Source: Thuidium tamariscinum
Taxonomy: Eukaryota; Streptophyta; Bryopsida; Hypnales; Thuidiaceae
Direction of reading: 5' to 3'
Assembly: GCA_947034885.2 (NCBI GenBank)
Contig: OX344751.2
Span: 41,631,082-41,695,081 of the forward strand
DNA length: 64,000 bases
Below the pieces are notes generated by a model that saw only the letters and a list, made by a program, of their open reading frames with translations, made no database searches and was not told the origin of the DNA. Each line of letters opens with the position of its first letter. The stretch's first letter is position 1. The translations under genes were made by a program, and so were the position numbers. Positions 10,741 through 18,794 of this stretch are shown one piece after another.

Positions 10741-10981
10741 ACGGCCAGGGAGGACTGACCCCTCTATTGCCCCTTTTTTACCCTTGTAGAAAATCCTGGA
10801 ATTTCTTTTATTTTTCACACAAATTCTTTTTTGCAAATTCTGAATTCTTATTTGGAATCAGAGACCTCGATTTAGCTAGGGGACGTGTTGAAATCTAAAA
10901 TTTAATCGGCACAAATTAGGGGGGAATTTTTTACATTTACCCTCCGGAGGGGCAATAGAGGGGTCAGTCCTCCCTGGCCGT
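10741..10981. mobile_element. 241-bp MITE inserted in the GC array
   Basis: Perfect terminal inverted repeats of 34 bp (left arm 10741-10774, right arm 10948-10981; ends acggccaggg and ccctggccgt). The loop is AT-rich, about 170 bases. The flanks CGAGG (10736-10740) and CGAGG (10982-10986) look like a 5-bp target duplication. A diverged relative with the same loop lies at 28350-28610. The superfamily is not certain. Confidence 0.78.
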
Positions 10982-11395
10982 CGAGGCCCTGGGCAGGCCG
11001 TCACGGGGACGGAGGGCGTCCAGAAAACCGTCCAGCAACACGGGCCCGTCCAGGACCTGGGCAGGCCGTCCACAACGAATTTGGCTGCGGGCCGGAGCGT
11101 CGACCTGTCCGGGCAGGCTGTCCACAGCGGAACAGTGGCCGTCCAAGACCACGGGCAGGCCGTCACGAAGAGCCATTTTTGGCCATCGAATTTGCAATTC
11201 GGCGGAGTAATTATGGATTTTCGAACTCATGAGTGTTTTCGAACTCGTTGACGGCGCCGGACCTGTGGACGGCCTCTGTGACGTCATCCCGAAGCTGTCG
11301 ACGGCCTCCCGAACCTCCGTCGACGCTCCCTGGACGCCCCAGCCGTCGATGGCCGTCCGCATCAACGGCTCCAGGTGGTGCATGGCGATGTGATT
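10982..11395. repeat. GC-rich CCGTC array 2, right part
   Basis: Continuation of the array interrupted by the MITE, with gggcaggccgtcacgggg units followed by looser CCGTCGACG motifs. It ends about 45 bases before the TATA box of the RING gene. Confidence 0.8.
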
Positions 11396-11437
11396 AGACA
11401 CAAATTAACACTCCTAACGAGGCTTGGTAATGGGGAG

Positions 11438-11444
11438 TATAAAT
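11438..11444 (+). promoter_or_regulatory. TATA box of the RING gene
   Basis: The sequence gagtataaatccc lies just downstream of GC array 2 and about 200 bases before the chosen start codon. This mirrors the arrangement at the kinase-like gene. Confidence 0.55.
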
Positions 11445-11645
11445 CCCAAATTCAGCCACAATTAACCTTGCTTTCTCTCTTGAGTTGCTCTGTCCTAGCT
11501 TGAAAAAAGCTTTGCATTGCAATTCGGGAGGAAGTCAAGCATTTGGCTATTGCTTTGCCACATTCCAGTTGCCCTCACGCAACAAGAGGCAGAGTATAGT
11601 CATCTGTACATACACATCCGTGTTGTGGCATTGTGTGCAGGTACT

Positions 11646-14009
11646 ATGGCCTTAAACCCACTAGAGATGGTAATACATGTGGAGAACCCCCCCATGGCAG
11701 AGAACCAGGAGGTGGTAGTTCCTGGAAATCACCCCCCAGTGGTAGAAAACCAGGAGATGGTAACCCATGAAGGTGAACCCCCACACAGGAGGCGTCGTGG
11801 GAACAGGAGCACTGTAGACTGGGCGACTTTCAACACTGGAGAAGTTTTGGCCGGGCACGGGTGGGAACAGGCGCTTGAGCCATGGACCCACACCACATGT
11901 CAGAGATACGTGGACTGGGCCCACATCAACCGCCATTTTCCACGGGAGAGAAATGAGACGCAAGTGCGATCTGGCGTTGCATTGATCAAGTATTGCGTAC
12001 ACCCAACGTTCAAGAAGCGGTTGACCGAGGTGGCATTGGCACTTTGGGGGACCCTCTCGAAGAAGGATGGGACCCTCGCATTGTGTCAAATGGCGTATGC
12101 GGAGGTTTTTTTGGGCAAGGACTTGGATTGGAACACGTATCCGGCTAAACAACGGGGCGGCCGTTTCCCTACTAAAAGCCGTAGAATTCCACCAAATCCT
12201 GAAGTGCAATTGGAAGGCGAAGGAGTGGCTGGGGCACAAGGGGACGAAGCGGCGGCCGCGGACCCCATGGAGGTCGACAATGCACCTCAAGGCGCCAACG
12301 AACAAAATCCGGTGGCTCCCGAATTGGAGGCGCCCATTGCCGGTCCAAGCGAGCCTATGCCACTCGCCATTCACCCAATTCCCCCGTCTATGACAATTAA
12401 TGAAGTATTTGGAGCAAATGGGGAATTAGAGGCATTACGTGCATTGGTGATTAAGCTGCGTGAGGATGGTGCAAAAGCTGAGCGAAGGCACGAGATGGAG
12501 GTACAAGCCCACAACGCACAAGTGAAGGCTTTGGAGGAAACGAATGCTAAGTTACTAGCAAGTAACATTGACTTGCTTGAACGTGAACGTCGCCAAAGCA
12601 CGGATGGCACTCCACCATTGGATGAGGTCGTGGAGCGGGCCACATATGGTCTAATTGAGCCAGCTGACCCATTGACGGTGCGCCGGGTGCGGCCTCATGG
12701 TATATTCCCAACACCACATTTTCGTGGTGAGAGTTCAAATGCGGCAACCCAATCAACAGATGCATTGGGCCAAGAGTTCATAAGCGTTGAGCGCGTGGCA
12801 TACGATGCCCTTGTGGCACGAGCGGAGCGTGCAGAGGGCGAGTGCAATGAGGCCAAGGCCAACATGGAGACTGTATCAGCGGCTTTGGAGGGACTACAAG
12901 ACGAGTTGGCATTTGTAAATGCCATGAAGGATAGATTGTTGCAACAAACGTCAACTACGAGGGAGCAAAAGTTGCTTGCCATGAGCAACATGAGATTGGC
13001 ATGCACTTTGGCTATGAACGAGGTCGCACAACTGCAGCGTGAAGTCAGGAGAATAGCTGCAGAATTTAGAGATGGTAGCCAACGTTATTTTGGCTTGACA
13101 TCGTGGGCCCGACTGGAGGATATGTTTCCAGTTACATTGCCCCAAAATCGCGATAATGCAAGCATTGATTGGGACGGGCATCCGCATCTAGACTTCCAAT
13201 TCAACACCGCGAGATATCGATACGGGCCTGTGGATAGAGAAGGCAATGCCCCCTTACTGTGGCCCATAGTTCCCGAGTTTGTGAAGGATGGAACGACGTG
13301 TACGATTTGCATGGAACCGTTTGGACCCGAAGGTGGATTTTGCCTTGGAACGTGTGGACATATGTACCACCCCGGATGTCTCATTCCGCACATGGTCACA
13401 AGAAAGCGGTGCGCACAATGCAAGGCTCCTTTGCACCGGCGGTTGTACGTCCAATTTGGGTTGGAGGATTACATGCCCCCACACTTCGAGTTGAACGAAG
13501 AGAACTTTCCTGGCGATGAGAATAGAGGGAGTTGGGGTAATGACATGATATGGATGTGGAAGTGGGGCCATGACAGTAGACACCTCGCCGTGCGCAGCGT
13601 GCAAGACATTCCGTGGAACGATGATGCGGAGATTACGGAGGTGTGCAAGAAGCTGATTAGTGCGGGCGATCCAGGGCGGCGAGTATTTTTTGGCCAACTT
13701 GCTGGTGGCCATTGGGACTTGGACCGACAAGAGTTCGTGCGCCAACCACATCCAGAGAATGTGGTTTTTGACTCCAGTGGAAATCCTATCGGAATACTCC
13801 AAGACATGGATCATGAGGCACAAATGAGGTTCATCGAAGACACTACGTTCAATGAGGTGCAAATGTTGTCAACCATTTCTTCCTACTTGCACGATCGATA
13901 TGATCGGACCGTAGTGGCTACGTTGAACAGTTTGCAATCTAGAGAAGGATTGCAAGATTTTTTGAGAAATAGTATAGGCAGAGGCATTGTAGAACCAGAA
14001 CAAGGTTGA
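11646..14009 (+). CDS. Coiled-coil RING-H2 protein, probable E3 ubiquitin ligase
   Basis: Single coding exon of 787 aa from the ATG at 11646. I chose this start because a splice acceptor (ttgtgtgcag) ends at 11640 and the frame upstream has no ATG. The N-terminal part (about 30-150) is an unrecognised domain rich in Trp and His. Two coiled-coil stretches are predicted by heptad pattern, from nucleotides about 12420-12600 and 12800-13075. A RING-H2 finger follows (13299-13430): CTIC, then CGHMYHPGC, then CAQCKAPL, giving the C-C-C-H-H-C-C-C ligand order. The last 190 residues hold no recognised domain. RING-H2 proteins usually bind an E2 and transfer ubiquitin; the substrate is unknown. It is flanked by two A/T arrays in opposite orientation. 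Confidence 0.82.
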   Translation: MALNPLEMVIHVENPPMAENQEVVVPGNHPPVVENQEMVTHEGEPPHRRRRGNRSTVDWATFNTGEVLAGHGWEQALEPWTHTTCQRYVDWAHINRHFPRERNETQVRSGVALIKYCVHPTFKKRLTEVALALWGTLSKKDGTLALCQMAYAEVFLGKDLDWNTYPAKQRGGRFPTKSRRIPPNPEVQLEGEGVAGAQGDEAAAADPMEVDNAPQGANEQNPVAPELEAPIAGPSEPMPLAIHPIPPSMTINEVFGANGELEALRALVIKLREDGAKAERRHEMEVQAHNAQVKALEETNAKLLASNIDLLERERRQSTDGTPPLDEVVERATYGLIEPADPLTVRRVRPHGIFPTPHFRGESSNAATQSTDALGQEFISVERVAYDALVARAERAEGECNEAKANMETVSAALEGLQDELAFVNAMKDRLLQQTSTTREQKLLAMSNMRLACTLAMNEVAQLQREVRRIAAEFRDGSQRYFGLTSWARLEDMFPVTLPQNRDNASIDWDGHPHLDFQFNTARYRYGPVDREGNAPLLWPIVPEFVKDGTTCTICMEPFGPEGGFCLGTCGHMYHPGCLIPHMVTRKRCAQCKAPLHRRLYVQFGLEDYMPPHFELNEENFPGDENRGSWGNDMIWMWKWGHDSRHLAVRSVQDIPWNDDAEITEVCKKLISAGDPGRRVFFGQLAGGHWDLDRQEFVRQPHPENVVFDSSGNPIGILQDMDHEAQMRFIEDTTFNEVQMLSTISSYLHDRYDRTVVATLNSLQSREGLQDFLRNSIGRGIVEPEQG

Positions 14010-14379
14010 ATACCTTCTGGTGATGAGTTAGGCCATTAGACGGATGTATAGTATATTAGTATTGTAAATAGTATTTGGCTATGACGACCATTTACGAGCG
14101 TTTGTTGCTCATGTTGCAAAAGTACATTTTTTGGGCAATGAAGCATTTTCATTTTTCTCGTACAACTGTATTGTTTGTTAAACACTTAAACTGAAAACTT
14201 AACCATGAACAAATGAAAAGAATACTCAATACGTTTGCTTGAAATGTATGTGCAACAAGTTCATTTAAATCCAATGCCATACTTTCACTTAAAGTAGATT
14301 TTGTAAGTTCACTTTTAAAAATTTCCAAAATTCTATTTTTTACATATGCCACAAGTATATATGCTTTTGTTTTTGATTC
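14010..14379. other. 3' flank of the RING gene
   Basis: AT-rich, probably the 3' UTR and polyadenylation region. Nothing else is recognised. Confidence 0.4.
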
Positions 14380-15600
14380 CCACCATTTCGAATTTTTTTA
14401 ATCAAACCATTAACCCAAGTTTTTCCCACCGCATTTTTCCACATTTTTTTTTTCCACATGTCAAACCATAACCATTTTTTTACCCTAACCCATTTCCATT
14501 TGTTAGATTCAAACCCTTTCCATATTTTAGATTGAACCCATTTCCATATTTTTATTAGTCGAACCATGAACACATTTTTTTAAACCATTTCTATATTTTT
14601 TTGTCGTCCACATTTCAAACCATCAACGTTCTTTTTTATTCAAAGCATTCCCATTTTATTGATTCAAACTATTTCCAATTTGAGCCTTAACCATTAAGGC
14701 ATTAACATTTTTTTTCCAAACCATTTCTAAATGTTTTTTATTCAACATTTCAAACCATTTCCATATTATTTTTAATCAAACCCTGAACACATTTTCTTTC
14801 CAACTTATTTCCATATTTTTTTTAGTCAAACCATTAACACATTTTTTTTCACGACCCTTTCTATAAGTTTTTTTCCAACCTTTCAAACCATTGCCTTTTT
14901 TTTTATTCAACCCATTTCCATATTTTTTTTTTATTCGAAGCATTTTCATATATTTTTTAGTCGAAACATGAACACATTTTTTTTCCAAACCATTTCTATA
15001 TTTTTTTGTATTCAACATTTCAAATTATTAACTTTTTTTTAATTCAAAGCATTTCCTTTTTCTTTTTCTTTGATTCAAACCATTTCCATATTTTTTTTAG
15101 TTGAACCATTAACCCATCTTTTTTCCAAACCATTTCTATATTTTTCTTTCTAACACCCTATACCATTACCGTTTTTCTTTACTCAAAACTTGGCCATTTT
15201 TTTACCCTAAACCATTTCCATATTTATTCTAGTCAAACAATTAACACATTTTTTCTCCAAACCATTTCTAAATTTGTTTTTCCAACATTTCAACCCATTT
15301 CCATATTTCTTTTAGTCAAACCCTAATCACATTTTTTTCCCAACCCATTTCCAAATTTTTTTGGTCGAGCCATTAACACATTTTTTTCCAAACCCTTTCT
15401 ATATTTTTTTTTCATTCAACATTTCAAACCATTAACGTTTTTTTTATTCAAACCATTTCCATAATTTTTTTATTCGAACAATTAACACATTTTTTTTCAA
15501 AACCAGTTTTACATTTTTTTTTATTCACAATTCCAAACCATTAACGTTATTTTCATTCAAACCATTTCCTTTTTTTTGATTCAAACCACCAAAACCTTTT
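14380..15600 (+). repeat. A/T-rich tandem array, right copy
   Basis: About 1.2 kb of degenerate repeats based on aaaccatttccatatttttt, alternating with gaaccattaacacatttttt and caaaccattaacgttttttt. Subunits are about 24-25 bases, with hints of a longer period of four or five subunits. It is inverted relative to the array at 8586-9000. It is satellite-like and non-coding. Confidence 0.85.
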
Positions 15601-15764
15601 TTTTAAATACAAAATATATATTATATTTAGACTATGGAAGGCCTAAAATACAAAACCATGGGAAATTATTTTTTGAGAGATGGTTAAACCTCATAGACTA
15701 ATGAGAAAATTTTGATTGCGAATATGAACTCAGACTTTTAAGTCTTACAAATAAAGAGTTCCAG

Positions 15765-16235
15765 TCCACGGAGCCCAGGCCGTCCATCCTGACCGTCGAC
15801 GGCACGGCCAGGCCGTCCATCGAACCCAGGCCGTCCAACCTTCCTCTCAATCCAAGCCGTCCTTCCCAAGCGTAGACCGTACCCAGACCGTCGATCTGGA
15901 GGCGTCCGTCCAGGCCGTCCACTGGACGTCCTGTCCATCGGGGCCGTCCATACCCCGCGAGCGGGGCCGTCCCCTAAAACCGTCCACCGGATCCGGACCG
16001 TCCGCAGAACCCAGAGTGTCCATCCAAGCCGTCCAGTCAGCCAGGACCGTCCATCGGAACTGTCCACCGAGCACGTCCTTCCAGGCCGTCCACGGAGGTC
16101 GTCCGTGAGGGCGTCCACGACCGCTGTCACGATTTTTCATCCTCTGTCGCGGATTCTGTCGTGAATTTCATCCTGACGGACGCTCGGCTCCCCGTCACGT
16201 CAGCGGACGGACATCCTGACGGACGGACGTGACGC
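15765..16235. repeat. GC-rich CCGTC array 3
   Basis: More than twenty CCGTC motifs, mostly in the forms ggccgtccat and gaccgtcca, ending in gacggacggacgtgacg. Unlike arrays 1 and 2, no coding frame follows it closely on either strand. It may be a remnant promoter array or simply part of the repeat. Confidence 0.8.
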
Positions 16236-16657
16236 GACGGAAGCAACCCTGTTCACAAGTCAATTTTTTTGACATATATCTTCACAAAAGTCTAATTTCA
16301 AAAGTCCTATCTCTTTGTATAGACTCATATAAATTTAGAGTTTGTTCATTTTTGTGATCACCATATATTGTTGTTGATCAACAACTAACTAACTAAATGA
16401 AAGGGACCAAGCTAGAATACTAGGACTTGAATTGGACCTGAGAGATTGAAAATAATTTGTACAAATTAAACATTCTTAACACAATTATTAATCATTTTCA
16501 CCAATAAGTTGATTGCAACCTGGTTGTTTATGAATTCACCATGAAAAAAATGGTAATCATAGAGTTTAGGTAGTTTACCATAATCCTCAATTGGACCATT
16601 CCCACCACACAAGTACGTACTACACTCTGTTTCATTGCCATGATGACATTCAACTCT
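16236..16657. other. AT-rich intergenic sequence
   Basis: No gene or repeat recognised. Confidence 0.4.
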
Positions 16658-16674
16658 TAAAACTCCGTAAGCTG

Positions 16675-16856
16675 CTGGTCCGCAATGACCCTAAACTACC
16701 GGATGATGGTCGTGAGGTACCCAAAGCGAATGCCGTGGTTGCGGGTTCGATCCTGGTGGTAGCAGGTTCTCTACCTAGCGTGAAAGCAGCCTCTCTTCCT
16801 GATGGACCCCTCGTAGTGTGTTTCCTCAACACGCTTGTGTCAAAAAAAATAAAAAA
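16675..16856 (+). mobile_element. SINE (tRNA-type) with target-site duplication
   Basis: An insert of 182 bp, flanked on both sides by the same 17 bases TAAAACTCCGTAAGCTG (16658-16674 and 16857-16873). A B-box-like GGTTCGATCC lies at 16744-16753 and an A-box-like tggtcgtgaggta near 16707. The 3' end is an A-rich tail. Target duplication, polymerase III boxes and tail together indicate LINE-mediated retrotransposition. The identical duplication suggests a fairly recent insertion. Confidence 0.85.
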
Positions 16857-16873
16857 TAAAACTCCGTAAGCTG

Positions 16874-17500
16874 TGAATATAATGTTGTTCGAGAATGATG
16901 AACAAGCATTAGAGAAAATATCGACTCTCCAGAGGGCCGTCTAACTTTGATAAGCCGGTCTATATAAGGATTTCTGTTTTAGCTTGATTTTTGTGTAAAG
17001 TGCCCAATTCCTGATCGGAGATGCGGTTCAACTTGTGTGAATATCTTCACTGCCACGCAAATTAAATATGTCAATTTTTACAGCTTTCATCCAATGAAGT
17101 TGAAGAGCTCATATTTCGAAGCTCTAATGTTTGGCTGCACTGTTGAGTGCATGACACTTGTCTGTCACAGCTATAGGAGAAATTTTTGCCTCATACTAAA
17201 TAAATGGAATGAGGATCCTTTTTGCCACTTCTTAGCGGCCCTCTAATGCAGTTGTCCAGATTTTCTCTAATGCAGTTGTTCCTCACACAAGAATTTCAGG
17301 CTAAGAGTGTAGCTTTCCAAAGTTTCATACTCAGTAAGAATTTTAGTCTAATTTCCCATTTGCACTAGCTGAAAATTCCCGTCAGTCAGTTAGCGAGGAT
17401 TCCACGCCTGTGCATGATCCCCATCGACGTTGGTCATCAGGACTTGGACGACTGGGACTTGGAATAGTGAGCTCGATCGACAATGACTCCCGAAAAACAC
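16874..17500. other. Upstream region of the pectate lyase gene
   Basis: Mostly AT-rich, becoming GC-richer towards the TATA box. No separate gene is supported. Confidence 0.4.
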
Positions 17501-17513
17501 TGAAACCGGGAGG

Positions 17514-17521
17514 CTATATAA
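17514..17521 (+). promoter_or_regulatory. TATA box of the pectate lyase gene
   Basis: The sequence ggctatataaccacg is followed about 30 bases later by a CT-rich leader typical of plant transcription starts. A long intron-like stretch separates it from the ATG: candidate donor ggGTACGTG at 17638, candidate acceptor gtgtgcAG at 18752 or ctgaccAG at 18778. Together they suggest a 5' UTR intron of about 1.1 kb. Confidence 0.6.
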
Positions 17522-18794
17522 CCACGCGTGGGTCGTCTCTTCCGCCTTGTCTCTCACCTCCTCTCTTCCCTTGGTGGGCTTGCTCGCTTCCGCGCGTCTC
17601 CGGCCCTGGCCGCTCCGATCGATCCTCTCGTTGTTGGGTACGTGCTTGGACTGCCCTTCTCCTCCTTGCGATCGACATCGTTTCGATCCAATCTCATGTA
17701 TGTTACTATGCATATGAATCGTTTCGGTTGTTCTCTTTTCGATTCACGGGGAGGGACGGGATCGGAGAGACGGAGACTGGTTATTTAGAATTGCATTGCA
17801 ACTTGCTCGTGCTATCTGGACGTGCATGTTTGGATGCTGTAGTATTACGACTGCATGTTGGCTTTTTGTGTTTGACGTTTGTGTGAACGGGAAACTCGAG
17901 TCCAACTCTGGCAAATTAGGACACGCCAATGAAGGTTCGATTTTCTGCCAAAAGTACGGTTTTAAATCGATAGGGGGACCAACTTTCCTCCGAAGGGCGT
18001 GCTTTGTACAGCGTGCCTGTAGGCCAGGCTACCCATTGATCGGAGAAGTTATGCCTGCGCGCTAGCCTGCTGTAATCTTGTCATCTCACGTTCGTCTAGC
18101 TCGTTTGTATACAGTTCAGGATGTTTAGATACGATGATGTCAAGGCTTCTGCTAACATGTTTCTTTAGTTCCTTGCTTTTGAAGTATGTGTTGTTTGGCG
18201 CCTTCAATTGTATTTCAGTATTGCGTAATTAACAAACCTGATTTCTGTCGAAGCTCGACGTACTGTATATGTACCTTTTCGGAAAGTGTTCCAGCCGGAG
18301 GATAGAGAGTCGATCCGGCGTCTCAGCTTGAACTGCTAACAGTCTTATCTTTTACGTATGCTATTCGATAGTCTTATCTATTACGTATGCGGTTCGATCG
18401 TACGTCCCCTGGTATCGTATCTCGATGCAGACGATGGATGTGTGAAGCATTTCCGGTCCTGTACATCGATCGGTGTTCCTTCGACCGGTGTTCGAGTCTT
18501 CTAACATAATCTGAAGTGCATTGGTTTACTACGAACATCTGACTGTCTTGAACTGAAGTGCCTTTAGTTCGATCAGCACAACATGATCTCTCTTTTCGCT
18601 AACGCCGCGAAAGTCTGGAACTAGCACTAACTGGTTTATCAATTGCTGGGGAAAGCTTTCAACTGCAGTAAGTACTGCCGATGTTCCTTCTGCAAATTAA
18701 AAAGCTACGACGGATTTACATTCAATCATGGAATCTACTTTTCGGTGTGCAGTGTGAGTTTCCCTGAGGACTGACCAGCTGGTCGGCAACGAAA

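Noticed and set aside
10578-11401. Frames of 96-145 codons on both strands near the second GC array
   Set aside because: Same cause: repeat array plus MITE arms. The region is better explained as the promoter of the RING gene.
11517-11645. N-terminal extension of the RING frame
   Set aside because: It starts at TTG, contains no ATG, and is followed by a splice acceptor just before the ATG at 11646; more likely leader or intron.
15698-16140. Minus-strand frames of 97-130 codons rich in DGL and GRP
   Set aside because: Translation of the third CCGTC array.
16675-16856. A functional tRNA gene
   Set aside because: The B-box-like motif is present but no cloverleaf or anticodon stem can be drawn, and the 17-bp flanking duplication with A-rich tail indicates a SINE.
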